Shown here: positions 53,701 to 63,027 of the stretch, one piece after another
How positions within the stretch are numbered: position 1 is the stretch's first letter
Layout of the letters: each line of letters opens with the position of its first letter
Source: Vibrio marisflavi CECT 7928
Lineage (GTDB): Bacteria > Pseudomonadota > Gammaproteobacteria > Enterobacterales > Vibrionaceae
Reading direction: 5' to 3'
Assembly (NCBI RefSeq): GCF_921294215.1
Contig: NZ_CAKLDM010000001.1
Span: forward strand, 310,001 to 374,000
DNA length: 64,000 nucleotides
Program-made: the position numbers and the translations under genes
Notes under the pieces: model-generated
Database searches by the model: none
Told to the model about the DNA's origin: nothing
Seen by the model: the letters and a program-made list of their open reading frames with translations, nothing else

Positions 53701-53830
53701 CTTGAAGGGGAGTTGGTGAACTGTACTATTATTTGGTTCTAGCTAAGATACCAATGAAATAAGAAATGCCTTCCCCCCCTTGTCTTAAATGCTAATCCGA
53801 ATTCGTATTTCAAGACAAAAAATAGGGAGG
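53701..53830 (+). pseudogene. Duplicated remnant of the yjdM 5' region
   Basis: Bases 53701-53820 repeat the region 54972-55090 that leads into yjdM, including GAGTTGG(T/C)GAACTGT, ATTATTTGGTTCTAGCTAA, CCAATGAAATAAGAAATG and the first ~18 codons of yjdM, starting at 53766. Small changes break the frame and the sequence diverges after about 53822. It marks the right-hand end of a tandem duplication of about 1.27 kb that contains a LysR gene. Confidence 0.8.
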
Positions 53831-53990
53831 ACACATCTCAACAGCAACACAAGTATGATTTGTAGCGTTCTAACTTAGGCATCAATTGCTTTGCTATATC
53901 TTAAGTTTGTTGCTTAAACTGCTATAGTCATTATACGGCGACAATCACAGTTTTAGCGCAAGTGTTTATAAATATAGGTTGGTTCTCATA

Positions 53991-54914
53991 TTGATTGAAA
54001 AAATAGACATTGAAGATATAAGTATTAATCGGATTCGGTGTTTTGTTAGCGTTTACGAATTAGGCAGCATTTCTAAAGCTGCATTGGACTGCGATGTATC
54101 GCAGCCGGCTATGTCCAGAAGCATAAAGTCTTTAGAAGAGCAGTTTAACTTTCCATTATTTAATCGCGACACACGACAACTTCATCCGACCGATGCGGCA
54201 AAGCAGATTTACCCGAGGTGCTTAGAGTTATGTACAGCGGCAAGAGCTCTTTGTAATGAACTAGATGTAATAAAAGATGGTGATTATGGAGAGCTAAGAA
54301 TTGGGCTTGGTAAAGTCATTGGGCCGATTAGCAGCAGAGCAATTTCCAAAGTAATCTCTGAAAAGTTCGCAGACTTAAGGGTATCGATTGTTGAAGGCAG
54401 TCCAACCTTGTTGCACCGTGAACTTTTGCAGGGAAATTTGGATTTTTTTATTTCTCACAGTGAAGCCGTTGGATTATTCAGCAATGTTGAGCAGTTAGTT
54501 TGCAAGCCTTTTACTTTAATGAAAGTGGATGCAGTAGCGTCTCCAACGGCCGAGTTTTTAAACTCAGGTACAGATCTTATATCGTACCCATGGACCTTCC
54601 CAAAATTCGAAGCAGTGGAAACGTCACAAGACCATTTTTATGCAAACTACTACAAGAAAATTCAAGCCAACGGCGGAATTTTATATCAAATAGATAATGC
54701 AGATGCGCGTATTAAACTGGTCCTGTCAGGTCAAGCCGCGACAGTAATAGCATCTAGCGAAGCTGAGAAATATTTAGAGAGTGGTCAATTGATAAAGCTG
54801 CCTATTTCTCTGACTGATTTTCCGTTGTCGACTTATTATTTGAGTACTAAGCCACTGTGCCCCAAAGCTCGACAAATGATAGAGTACGTCAAAGCTGGAA
54901 TGCATAAAAATTAG
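53991..54914 (+). CDS. LysR-family regulator, third of three paralogues
   Basis: 307 residues from the TTG at 53991. Nearly the same as the second paralogue: RIRCFVSVYELGSISKAALD, CDVSQPAMSRSIKSLEEQF and GELRIGLGKVIGPISSRAIS. Differences cluster in the effector domain (LFSNVEQLVCKPFTLMKVDA here against LLSNVEQLVCKPCAFVEVDA), so ligand response may have changed while DNA contacts stayed the same. The upstream TTTATAAATAT and GGTTGGTT stretches are also shared. It is followed by the intact yjdM gene, probably its ancestral neighbour. Confidence 0.85.
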   Translation: MIEKIDIEDISINRIRCFVSVYELGSISKAALDCDVSQPAMSRSIKSLEEQFNFPLFNRDTRQLHPTDAAKQIYPRCLELCTAARALCNELDVIKDGDYGELRIGLGKVIGPISSRAISKVISEKFADLRVSIVEGSPTLLHRELLQGNLDFFISHSEAVGLFSNVEQLVCKPFTLMKVDAVASPTAEFLNSGTDLISYPWTFPKFEAVETSQDHFYANYYKKIQANGGILYQIDNADARIKLVLSGQAATVIASSEAEKYLESGQLIKLPISLTDFPLSTYYLSTKPLCPKARQMIEYVKAGMHKN

Positions 54915-55037
54915 AGTGTTAGCCTTGGAGAGGCTCAATTCTCCGATACTTGGCTTGCCTATCTGCTTGAGACATAGAGGGGAGTTGGCGAACTGTGCTA
55001 TTATTTGGTTCTAGCTAAACTACCAATGAAATAAGAA

Positions 55038-55370
55038 ATGTCTTTTCCCCCTTGTCCTCAATGCCAATCCGAATTCGTTTATCAAGACCAAAACCACTTA
55101 GTGTGCCCAGAATGTGCTCATGAGTGGAATCCAGCAGAGCCTGATGAAGAAACCATAGTTATGAAAGATGCCAATGGAACCTTGCTGCAAGAAGGCGATA
55201 AGGTGACACTTGCGAAAGATCTGAAAGTAAAAGGTAGCTCTCAAGTACTGAAAATCGGTACAAAAGCACTGATTAGGCGTATCGTCGAGGGCAAAGATCA
55301 TCAGCTTGACTGTAAAGTCGATGGCGCTGGAGAGATGATGGTAACGGCTAAGTTCGTTAAGAAAGCATAA
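55038..55370 (+). CDS. yjdM: Zinc-ribbon protein YjdM (PhnA family)
   Basis: 110 residues. The N-terminal zinc ribbon has [14 protein letters not shown] and [12 protein letters not shown] (two CxxC pairs), followed by the KOW-like PhnA domain ([20 protein letters not shown] and [20 protein letters not shown]). E. coli YjdM was once named PhnA and linked to alkylphosphonate use, but it is not part of the phosphonate pathway and its role is unclear. Single gene with a stem-loop downstream. Confidence 0.9.
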   Translation: MSFPPCPQCQSEFVYQDQNHLVCPECAHEWNPAEPDEETIVMKDANGTLLQEGDKVTLAKDLKVKGSSQVLKIGTKALIRRIVEGKDHQLDCKVDGAGEMMVTAKFVKKA

Positions 55371-55380
55371 ACTATCGAGC

Positions 55381-55403
55381 AGGCGAGCCAACATAGCTCG
55401 CCT
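55381..55403. terminator. Stem-loop between yjdM and the convergent glycosidase gene
   Basis: AGGCGAGC (55381-55388) and GCTCGCCT (55396-55403) form a perfect 8-pair stem with a 7-base loop. T-runs are short on both sides. Confidence 0.65.
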
Positions 55404-55437
55404 TAAACACTATTAACTGACAAGTTATTTTATCGAT

Positions 55438-57651
55438 TCACCTGTTTATCTCTAGAGTTTCCCCACTTTGAACTAAAACGTCCACATAGCTAACTAATCG
55501 GCCATTGACGTACTTCTGCTGGCTAGTTACGGTTTCTTGACCGATATTGAGTGAGTGATAATTGCCATAAAACCACGCTTCCCATGTAATAGGTTTTGAA
55601 GATAGATTCGACAAGGTCGTTGAAGTGGAGCCCTCATGGCGAATTGTTAACTCTTGCTGCCCAATCATAAGGTGCTTTGCTTCAATCCAGCTGATTTCAG
55701 TGGGTAGATGAGAAGCTGTGATTACCTTGTGTTGGTGTGCATTGGGTTTTATTCCCATCAAGCCTTCAATGGTATTTGAAACGAATGTAAAAGAGATCTC
55801 AGGATAATTGCCGTTGGTTCCTTGAGTTGGGCGCTCGTGGGGCTGGTCTTTTGTATCCATAATGTAACGCATCCATTTCCATGCTTCTTCATCGCGGTTA
55901 TATGGGAAGTAGGTCTCTGGAAGGTATGTATATGCTTCTATGTTTGTAGGTGCCTCGGGCGTAGAGCCAATTCCATCGCCGAGCTTACTCGCTATGAAAT
56001 CTAGGTAGTCGCTATTTCTCTCTCCGGGCTCTGTTATTAGCTTCATTGGCATAAACCAGCTATTTTCTTTTCCGAAGTCGTTAAGCCGCAACCCGTCTTT
56101 TTGAACAATGTTGACATAGTTACCTAATGGGGCGCTTTGGTTGGCAACGCTCCAAGTTTGGTTGAAAAACGTTTTTAGCTTAGAGGCTTTGTTTTTCCAG
56201 TATTGTGATTGGGTGTGATTTTCACGAGCATCTAACATATTGGCATAAGCCAATGTTGCTTGGTATTGTGATGCAATCGCATCACCAGCTTCGATAGGAA
56301 ACTCGCCACGCTCGTTATAGGTCGCTGAACCTTCGAAAATACCACCGTAGCCTTCTGCAATACCATTTGGATCTTGGTCATCGTGGAGCGTGATGTAATC
56401 AGTGAGTACTTTTGTATAAAAGTTCCACAAATCGTTGTCTTCAATGTAGCGCTTGTCGCCCGTCCATAGATATTGTTTCCAAGCTTTTTCGACGAACTCA
56501 AACTGTGCGGGGACTTCTCGCACAAACCAATTGTCATCTTTATAGTCGATGGTGTGCGGCGTGCCGTCGAAGTTAACTGCCCATAAGGTATACCACTTAC
56601 GAGACTCGGTCGCATGCTTGGCGAATGTCTTGAACATGGAGAAGTTTTCTTTTTCAAGCCCCGCTAGTTTTGCCCCGCTCGTTTGATGCAAGAAGTCTCT
56701 CGAGTAGAAAGCCGTTCTATCGAAGTAACCTGCCCAATACGAAGGTATGTAATCGGCACTACCACTACCGTCATCATTGAACTCATCGCGATTGACTAGA
56801 TCATGTTTGTTCGTCATAACAAACTGATGTGTTTTGTCGATCGCCCATGTAAAAGACTGCTCTAATTCTTTGTTCGATGACGTGACAGTAAGTTGTTTTT
56901 CTTTCTTAACAGCTGAGAGCGTCCACTTGGAAACCTCACCGTTTGCATTGATGACCTGAAGTGTTACTGGGGCAGTTAAATCAATGACGTCCCCTTTGCT
57001 TAGTGAGGCACGACTATCACTGGAAACTGACAAGGACTCGATGGTTAAGTGTGATAGGTTGGTATCATATGGAACATGAATTTCGGCTGTTTTGTGGATT
57101 TTGTTAACGTTTGTCGCACCCGATTGCCCTGCCACTGAAAAAGCTATCAGTTGGTTAAATGTTTGCCTTAATGGAGTATGTGAAAGTAAGAGTGAAACAC
57201 TATCAATATTGACTCCGCCTAGCGCAGAACCAGAGAACTGAATTTTTATCTGTTCACCTTTTTCTAGAGGTATACGCTTAATAGTGTTCTTTTTATACTT
57301 ATTGCTTGCTTTGATTGATTGGGTAATCAGCGTTTCACCATACAGGTTTGTGACAGACATCTGAGCGTCATTTCCCGGACTGATTACGTAGGCAGATAAA
57401 TCATAATTTCCATTGTTTGGTATGGTGATGGTTTGACTAATTGTATGTTGAACGCCTTTGGCTATTCGGCCGTGCCAATCCCCCTCATAGTTTGGTGAGC
57501 TTTTAATATTCGCAAACCAGTAATTCCAGCTCAGGCCACTATCTTCGAAACCGGGGTTTTTAATAATATTGTCGTTTTCCTGTGCGAACGTTTGTCCTGA
57601 AAGAGTAGCTAGACAAGCAGCAATTGAAACGATCTTAGATACTTTTTTCAT
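55438..57651 (-). CDS. Secreted glycoside hydrolase with (alpha/alpha)6 catalytic domain
   Basis: 737 residues with a signal peptide (IVSIAACLATLSGQTFAQ). An N-terminal carbohydrate-binding-like beta-sandwich (IIKNPGFEDSGLSWNYWF to about residue 155) is followed by a linker domain, then a catalytic region of the six-hairpin glycosidase type (near residues 270-660): DRTAFYSRDFLHQTSGAKLA, RKWYTLWAVNFDG, DDNWFVREVPAQFEFVEKAW, DPNGIAEGYGGIFEGS and IEAYTYLPETYFPYNRDEEA. The exact GH family (GH63, GH37 and GH15 share the fold) cannot be set by eye. A beta-sandwich tail ends the protein. It is the third gene of a melA-melB operon, so it may trim galactosides or related oligosaccharides outside the cytoplasm for MelB uptake. 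Confidence 0.72.
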   Translation of the reverse strand: MKKVSKIVSIAACLATLSGQTFAQENDNIIKNPGFEDSGLSWNYWFANIKSSPNYEGDWHGRIAKGVQHTISQTITIPNNGNYDLSAYVISPGNDAQMSVTNLYGETLITQSIKASNKYKKNTIKRIPLEKGEQIKIQFSGSALGGVNIDSVSLLLSHTPLRQTFNQLIAFSVAGQSGATNVNKIHKTAEIHVPYDTNLSHLTIESLSVSSDSRASLSKGDVIDLTAPVTLQVINANGEVSKWTLSAVKKEKQLTVTSSNKELEQSFTWAIDKTHQFVMTNKHDLVNRDEFNDDGSGSADYIPSYWAGYFDRTAFYSRDFLHQTSGAKLAGLEKENFSMFKTFAKHATESRKWYTLWAVNFDGTPHTIDYKDDNWFVREVPAQFEFVEKAWKQYLWTGDKRYIEDNDLWNFYTKVLTDYITLHDDQDPNGIAEGYGGIFEGSATYNERGEFPIEAGDAIASQYQATLAYANMLDARENHTQSQYWKNKASKLKTFFNQTWSVANQSAPLGNYVNIVQKDGLRLNDFGKENSWFMPMKLITEPGERNSDYLDFIASKLGDGIGSTPEAPTNIEAYTYLPETYFPYNRDEEAWKWMRYIMDTKDQPHERPTQGTNGNYPEISFTFVSNTIEGLMGIKPNAHQHKVITASHLPTEISWIEAKHLMIGQQELTIRHEGSTSTTLSNLSSKPITWEAWFYGNYHSLNIGQETVTSQQKYVNGRLVSYVDVLVQSGETLEINR

Positions 57652-57677
57652 GTTATTTCAATATCCTTATCCGAGGG

Positions 57678-59105
57678 TTATATAGCTCTAGCAGGTTTAT
57701 TCGAGACAGTGGGCTCCTTTGCTACTGTGACACCATTCTCTATATCGTTGTATTTTTCTATGAGGTGGTCTTGGATTGTTGAATGATAGGCACCGTTGAG
57801 TTTGTAAAAGCGGAAATAAACAACAAGGGCAATGGCAAAGAATATCGCTGGTAGGCCAATCATAATGCATTGCATGCCAAATAAGGTTGTTGAGTTTTGA
57901 GCGACGTTGGGCACGTAATCTACCGCTGTTAATGCAATCCCGATGAAAAATGCAGCGAAGGCAGACCCGGCCTTAACTACGAGAGTTTGAACAGAATAGG
58001 CGATGCTTTCACAACGTGTCCCTAGCTTGTATTCGCCGTAGTCGACAGTGTCTGCAACCATGATTACGTTTAAAACCCAAAACAGCGCTGTACCAATTTG
58101 CAGTAATACCCCTGCAGAAGATATGAGCAAGATACTCTGTTTGTCATACATACCAATGTATGTCAGTACCGCACTGCCTAGTATTGGTAGGCTAGACGCT
58201 AGCGCCCACAACACACGGCGAGAAAAGAGTTTCGACAGTTTTGGGAACAGCACAAGTGTGGCGAGGTTCGCGATACCAGCGTAAGCCATATAATAAGGGA
58301 ATAAATCGCTGTTGCCGATCACATAGGTGAAGTAGTAGACGGCGAAAGCAGTGATTATATTGGTGGCAATGTTATACGCGAGCGCCATACATAAAACGCT
58401 GGTGAGTTGGTCATTTTTGTAAATAAGAGATATTAGGCTCTTGAGTGAGACTTTCTCTTCTGCTTCTGAGGTATCTAGTTTATCGGTGGAGTAACGCTCT
58501 TTAACATTTCTTAATGTGATGTAGCTGGAGATAACAAAGCAGACAATCAGAAGTAAACAGAACATTTGGAAGCCAAAGCCTTTGTTGTCACCGCCAATAT
58601 AGTCAATAAAGGGCATGGCGATCGCTGCAGTAACGATCCAAGCGAGACTAGCAAAAAAGCGTGGGTAAGGAACCAGTTCTTCACGCTCGCGTTTGTCGAG
58701 TGTTAACGTTGGAACCAGCGACCAAAAAGGTATGTCCATTAAGGTGTAAGTCATTCCCCATAAGATGTATGTCACAACGGCATACACGATCAGCCAAGGC
58801 CCCTCAATATAGTGAGCACTGAACAGCAAAATCAAGACAACAGAATTAGCAATAGTACCGATGAAAATCCATGGTTTGAATTTTCCCCATCGACTACGTG
58901 TGTTGTTCACTATCCACCCCATAATCGGGTCATTGATCGCGTCCCATATACGTGCGACAAGAAAAATGGTCCCCACAGTAGCAGCAGAAATTCCTGCTAC
59001 GTCGGTGTAGTAAAACATAAGGTACATATAGACGATGGTAATCGCGAAGTCTTTACCAAATGCGCCAAAGCCGTAACTTAGCTTTGTGTTCATTGAGATG
59101 CTCAT
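57678..59105 (-). CDS. melB: Melibiose:cation symporter MelB
   Basis: 475 residues, twelve membrane helices, glycoside-pentoside-hexuronide symporter family. It matches E. coli MelB closely: [38 protein letters not shown] (cation-site Asp residues), [35 protein letters not shown] and [20 protein letters not shown]. It imports melibiose and related galactosides with Na+, Li+ or H+. It lies between melA and the glycosidase gene, 26 bases before the latter. Confidence 0.95.
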   Translation of the reverse strand: MSISMNTKLSYGFGAFGKDFAITIVYMYLMFYYTDVAGISAATVGTIFLVARIWDAINDPIMGWIVNNTRSRWGKFKPWIFIGTIANSVVLILLFSAHYIEGPWLIVYAVVTYILWGMTYTLMDIPFWSLVPTLTLDKREREELVPYPRFFASLAWIVTAAIAMPFIDYIGGDNKGFGFQMFCLLLIVCFVISSYITLRNVKERYSTDKLDTSEAEEKVSLKSLISLIYKNDQLTSVLCMALAYNIATNIITAFAVYYFTYVIGNSDLFPYYMAYAGIANLATLVLFPKLSKLFSRRVLWALASSLPILGSAVLTYIGMYDKQSILLISSAGVLLQIGTALFWVLNVIMVADTVDYGEYKLGTRCESIAYSVQTLVVKAGSAFAAFFIGIALTAVDYVPNVAQNSTTLFGMQCIMIGLPAIFFAIALVVYFRFYKLNGAYHSTIQDHLIEKYNDIENGVTVAKEPTVSNKPARAI

Positions 59106-59178
59106 GACTGCTCCTTACGCCCGCGATATAAGCAGGCGTATTTATATTTAAGTTATTGTTGTGAAGAGTGGTTCTGGA

Positions 59179-60531
59179 TTACTTGTGAACCCATTGAGGC
59201 AACCAGTTGTCATGAGAAGCAATTAAATCGTCGACTAGTGAATAGATTTCTTCAATGCCAAGAACAGCCGCAGTGTGAGGGTCAAGCATAGCTGCGTGGT
59301 AAATTCGGTCACGATTTTCTGTCAGAATGGCTTCTGTCAGCAAAGTTTGTACGTTGATATTGGTTTGCATAAGTGCTGCTAGGTGGCTTGGTAACGTGCC
59401 AAACTTTATTGGTTGGACACCATTGGAGTCGACTAAACAAGCGACTTCAACGCAACAACCTTGCGGTAGGTTATCAATTAGTGCTTCATTTTTAACGTTG
59501 CCATAAATCACACTTGGTGTTCCAGTCCAAATCGAGTTCATAATGGTACTCGCGTACTCTTTTGATTCCTGTACGGTGATTTTCTCGGCTGACTTGAACT
59601 CGTGAAGGTCATTTTTCCAAGCAGCAATTTGCTCGACGCAGCGCTTAGGGTATTCGTCTAGTGGCACTTTATAGCGTTCAATTAAATCAGGTCTGTTTGG
59701 TTTAATGAAATACGGTGTGTACTCGGAAAAGTGCTCCGATGATTCTGTTACAAAATAGCCGAGCTTTTTGAACATCTCATAGCGTACTAGATTTTCGCAC
59801 CGCCCATCATTGTGTGGGTTTGGCTTAGGAGCATCCCCACGCTCAAAGGCCGATAGTAAATCTGGATAAATATCGACGTATTCCCCTTGCTCGTTTTTCT
59901 TTTCAAGGGTTAGATAGTAGGCCATGTGGTTGATACCAGCACATGTATAGCGAAGATCTCCATAGTTAATGTCTAAATCTCTCGCCAGTTCCTCTGCAGT
60001 GCCTTGTACGGAATGACACAAACCAACCTGCTTGATATTTGGGAACTTCTCATACATCGCCCAAGTATTCATTGCCATTGGGTTGACGTAATTGAGCATG
60101 GTGGCATTCGGGCAGACTTCTTCCATGTCTTCACATACTTTCCATAGGTGAGGAATAGTTCGTAGAGAACGCATGATGCCAGCTGGGCCTAACGTATCAC
60201 CTATCGTTTGTTCAAGGCCATGACGTTTACACACTTCAAAGTCAGTCACGGTGCAAGGTTCATAGCCACCGATTTGGAATGCAATCACAACGAAGTCAGC
60301 GTCTTTTAGTGCTTCCTTTTGGTCTAAGTGGCAACTTATAGAGCCAGTTGCCTCTGAAGATTCCATAAGCTTTCTAACCACAAAGTGTGACTCGTCTAAC
60401 CTAGTTTCATCAATGTCCATCAAAGCAATATGAGCTTGTTGCAATGCTGGTTTATGGAAAACATCACCTAGAATGTTTTTGACAAAAATTGTAGAGCCTG
60501 CACCGATAAATGTAATTTTAGGGCCTTTCAT
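59179..60531 (-). CDS. melA: Alpha-galactosidase MelA (GH4)
   Basis: 450 residues from the ATG at 60531 (AAGGAT upstream), the same length as E. coli MelA. The N-terminal NAD site is KITFIGAGSTIFVKNILGDV; VNPMAMNTWAM and LCHSVQGTAEELARDL carry the Mn2+ Cys, and GINHMAYY the His ligand. The match to E. coli MelA is close throughout. The enzyme hydrolyses melibiose to galactose and glucose in the cytoplasm by the NAD+/Mn2+ redox mechanism of family GH4. First gene of the operon, divergent from melR. Confidence 0.95.
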   Translation of the reverse strand: MKGPKITFIGAGSTIFVKNILGDVFHKPALQQAHIALMDIDETRLDESHFVVRKLMESSEATGSISCHLDQKEALKDADFVVIAFQIGGYEPCTVTDFEVCKRHGLEQTIGDTLGPAGIMRSLRTIPHLWKVCEDMEEVCPNATMLNYVNPMAMNTWAMYEKFPNIKQVGLCHSVQGTAEELARDLDINYGDLRYTCAGINHMAYYLTLEKKNEQGEYVDIYPDLLSAFERGDAPKPNPHNDGRCENLVRYEMFKKLGYFVTESSEHFSEYTPYFIKPNRPDLIERYKVPLDEYPKRCVEQIAAWKNDLHEFKSAEKITVQESKEYASTIMNSIWTGTPSVIYGNVKNEALIDNLPQGCCVEVACLVDSNGVQPIKFGTLPSHLAALMQTNINVQTLLTEAILTENRDRIYHAAMLDPHTAAVLGIEEIYSLVDDLIASHDNWLPQWVHK

Positions 60532-60621
60532 AACACGAATCCTTTTCGTTTTTTCTTTTAGGTTGTTGGTACAAACTACCTTCTGACTTGAAGGATTTCG
60601 TCTCAGATAATCAAAGCATTG

Positions 60622-60696
60622 TCCCAAAAACTAAGATATATCCCCGTTAAGTAACAAAAATTAGGAAATGGGATAAATTTAAAGCTTTTTGGGATA
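60622..60696. promoter_or_regulatory. Possible MelR operators in the melA-melR divergent region
   Basis: Between melA and melR, TCCCAAAAA (60622-60630) is the reverse complement of TTTTTGGGA (60686-60694), and the hexamer GGGATA occurs at 60670-60675 and 60691-60696 and reversed at 60639-60644. Repeated, mixed-orientation sites upstream of melA suit the several sites MelR occupies in E. coli. The link to MelR is inference. Confidence 0.45.
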
Positions 60697-60842
60697 TCAA
60701 GATTTACACAGCCATCATTTGTAGAAAATTTATGCTATGAAATGGTTTTTATTGGCCAATTAGTTTCTATGACTCGGTTCGAGGTTTTATCCTGTGAAGT
60801 TTGTTACAAAGGGAAGCTATTCTATTTACTAAGGAATTCTGT

Positions 60843-61847
60843 GTGGCTAAAGTCGAGAATGATCCGCTTCAAGTGGTGAAACAGGACAAGTATTCTGAAG
60901 ATTGTGTCGCTGTGAGCCCACTTTCTCTCTACTCTTCGTATGAAAAAATTGCCATCGAGTTGAGGCCTCCGCATTCAATGCCCGGCTACCATTGGCATGG
61001 ACAAGTGGAAGTGAATATACCTTTTGGAGATAGCGTAGAATACATTGTCAATGGAAGCCCTATTGTCATTGATGATGGAGCAATTGGTGTATTCTGGGCG
61101 TCAGTTCCTCATCGTTTGACTAATGCTGGCTCCAGTCACAATATGGGCATTATCAATATTCCTATTCATCAATTTATGTCTTGGCCTTTAAGCCGTGACA
61201 TGGTCAATCAAATTACCCATGGCGCAGTATTACAGTCTAATAATAATGACTTAGTGAGTGAGTTCGAGATCCAGCGTTGGGTTCATGAGATCGCGCACCA
61301 TTCACAGAGTAGGCAGCAGTTAGCGATAGACGAGATAGGCTTAATGTTAAAACGCCTATGTTTAGATGGTTGGCAACAACTGTTTGTTAATAAGCCGGAA
61401 AAATCAGTAAAAAAAGGGGCTTCGAAACATTCTCAATTCTACGTTAGTCAGATACTTGAATATATCGCGACTCATCACGATAAACCTCTGACAACCAAAG
61501 TTATTGCGGAACACATTGGGCTGCATGCGAATTACGCAATGAACATTTTCCAGAGTGCGATGCAGATGACGATTAAACAGTACATAACTGCGATGCGTAT
61601 AAACCACGCTCGTGCACTATTGAGTGATACGGACAGAACAATTCTTGATATTGCGTTAACGGTAGGGTTTAACTCTAGTAGCCGCTTTTATGAGACATTT
61701 CAAAATCACTTAGGTGTTACTCCTACGCAATATCGTAAACTCGCGAGAGATGACCATCGATGGTGCCGGCATGGTGGTAACCCAATATTTGATGCTGAAA
61801 AAGGTGCATGTGATGGAAAGCGACCTGTGACTATAGAGCGGAGCTGA
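60843..61847 (+). CDS. melR: AraC-family regulator MelR
   Basis: About 334 residues from the GTG at 60843 (AAGGA seven bases upstream); the longer frame from 60801 has no such site. The cupin-like sensor (YHWHGQVEVNIPFGDSVEYI, FWASVPHRLTN) and the AraC helix-turn-helix (LLSDTDRTILDIALTVGFNS and SSRFYETFQNHLGVTPTQYR) match E. coli MelR. It activates the divergent mel operon when melibiose is present. About 30 residues beyond the normal MelR end (WCRHGGNPIFDAEKG and on) have no counterpart I recall. Confidence 0.92.
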   Translation: MAKVENDPLQVVKQDKYSEDCVAVSPLSLYSSYEKIAIELRPPHSMPGYHWHGQVEVNIPFGDSVEYIVNGSPIVIDDGAIGVFWASVPHRLTNAGSSHNMGIINIPIHQFMSWPLSRDMVNQITHGAVLQSNNNDLVSEFEIQRWVHEIAHHSQSRQQLAIDEIGLMLKRLCLDGWQQLFVNKPEKSVKKGASKHSQFYVSQILEYIATHHDKPLTTKVIAEHIGLHANYAMNIFQSAMQMTIKQYITAMRINHARALLSDTDRTILDIALTVGFNSSSRFYETFQNHLGVTPTQYRKLARDDHRWCRHGGNPIFDAEKGACDGKRPVTIERS

Positions 61848-61902
61848 CAAGCGGTTTCATCAAGCCATAGGAACGAATCTTTGAAGGTGGATTATTGAGG
61901 GT

Positions 61903-62646
61903 TTAGTGCGTATTCCAGTTATTCAAGCCATATTTTTTCATTATTTCTGATATGGTGTTACTAGATTTTAGCCTCGCCATGTTTTTGTCAAAATATCGGA
62001 TAACAGGCGACTTGGTAGTAAATTTTGGTGAAAAAGCCATATATATTTTATCTCGAGTTAAGCAGCCAGCATCTTTGTATTCCTTATTTCTCTTCTTCAT
62101 TTCATATAAAGTGGTATTGAGAGTGAACATAAATACATCGATTCTATCGTTATCTAATTTGAGAAAGCTCTGGTTTAAATACTCTCCGTTATAGGGCATT
62201 AACTCGAAATTTCCACCTGTTTCGTTAATAAACTCAAATTCCTCATCAAAGCCCGAATCTATAATGCCTCCAACCCTCAATCCTTCTAATGAATTTAAGC
62301 CATTGAAAACCCAATTGCTGTCCTTCCTGACAAAGAAGCACATTTTTTGTACGCCGACTTCATTGTCTGGGTAAATTAGATCTGGTGCCTCTTTTTTTGC
62401 TGGTGACAATAACGCATCGTAGTTGCCACTTCGTACATTATTTATAGCTCTTGACCAAGGGAATTTTTCAAACTCTAGTTTATACTCACTGTCTTTAAAT
62501 ATTATTTTGACAGTATCTATAATGTACCCTTCACTTTTCTCTCCAACGCACAATTGTGGGCACCAATCGATATAAGCAATTTTCAATGTTTTTGAATAAG
62601 AAGAGAAGCTAATAAATATTAGAATAAATACACCAACTAGCTTCAT
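61903..62646 (-). CDS. Family 3 periplasmic solute-binding protein
   Basis: 247 residues from the ATG at 62646 (GGGAG nine bases upstream). Signal peptide LVGVFILIFISFSSYS. The mature protein has IAYIDWCPQLCVGEKSEGYI, KFPWSRAINNVRSGNYDALL, FVRKDSNWVFNGLNSLEGLR and a final MKKYGLNNW, as in the orphan family 3 binding proteins common in vibrios. Two Cys near residue 30 could form a disulfide. No transporter genes adjoin it, and it converges with melR. Confidence 0.75.
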   Translation of the reverse strand: MKLVGVFILIFISFSSYSKTLKIAYIDWCPQLCVGEKSEGYIIDTVKIIFKDSEYKLEFEKFPWSRAINNVRSGNYDALLSPAKKEAPDLIYPDNEVGVQKMCFFVRKDSNWVFNGLNSLEGLRVGGIIDSGFDEEFEFINETGGNFELMPYNGEYLNQSFLKLDNDRIDVFMFTLNTTLYEMKKRNKEYKDAGCLTRDKIYMAFSPKFTTKSPVIRYFDKNMARLKSSNTISEIMKKYGLNNWNTH

Positions 62647-62786
62647 ATATGATACTCCCAATTGAACTTAGGTAAGTATAGGCGATGAAAAAGATGGTAT
62701 TCGCATAAGAGAGACAACTGGCGTGATTCCCTGCCCAAACTGGTGCTGCGGTGAGGTAGCTGTAAATACAAGAGTGAGGTAAATGG

Positions 62787-62799
62787 TCACAGATAACTA
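62787..62799 (+). repeat. Left copy of a direct repeat flanking the attC cassette region
   Basis: TCACAGATAACTA here recurs exactly at 63931-63943, followed after 2-3 changed bases by TGGAAAC in both. The two copies flank 1.1 kb that includes the attC site and cassette gene. Confidence 0.7.
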
Positions 62800-62909
62800 G
62801 TTGGAAACCATTTAGCCAAAAGGGTAGTGAATATCCCAGATATAAGAGTCAGTGACTTTGATAATTTTAGAAAACAACGTATTAGTTGAAGTATGGAAAA
62901 GTAACACCT

Positions 62910-63023
62910 TGCTAACGGGCGATAACGCGTTACTACCCAACTCGAATATTGTTTCCTAAACACTGAATCTAAACTGTGAGTCGAGTTCACCAAGCGTTAA
63001 CCCTGTTAAGCTATTTGTTAGGC
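62910..63023 (-). other. Integron attC recombination site
   Basis: Read on the minus strand, GCCTAAC (63023-63017) begins four bases after the stop of the gene at 63028, then ATAGCTTAACAGGGTTAACGC, and the far end has GCGTTATCGCCCGTTAGCA (to 62910). The halves are imperfect reverse complements: GCTTAACAGGGTTAACGC pairs with GCGTTATCGCCCGTTAGC, and CTCGA/TCGAG inside. The central TTTAGATTCAGTGTTTAG resembles the middle of Vibrio attC sites. Length 114 bases. The distal core GTTAGCA departs from the GTTRRRY consensus, so it may be partly decayed. No integrase gene or second attC is visible in the window. Confidence 0.78.
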
Positions 63024-63027
63024 AAAG

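Noticed and set aside
62787..62993. Minus-strand 68-codon frame
   Set aside because: It lies inside the attC site and its flank; the frame follows from the palindrome and not from a gene.
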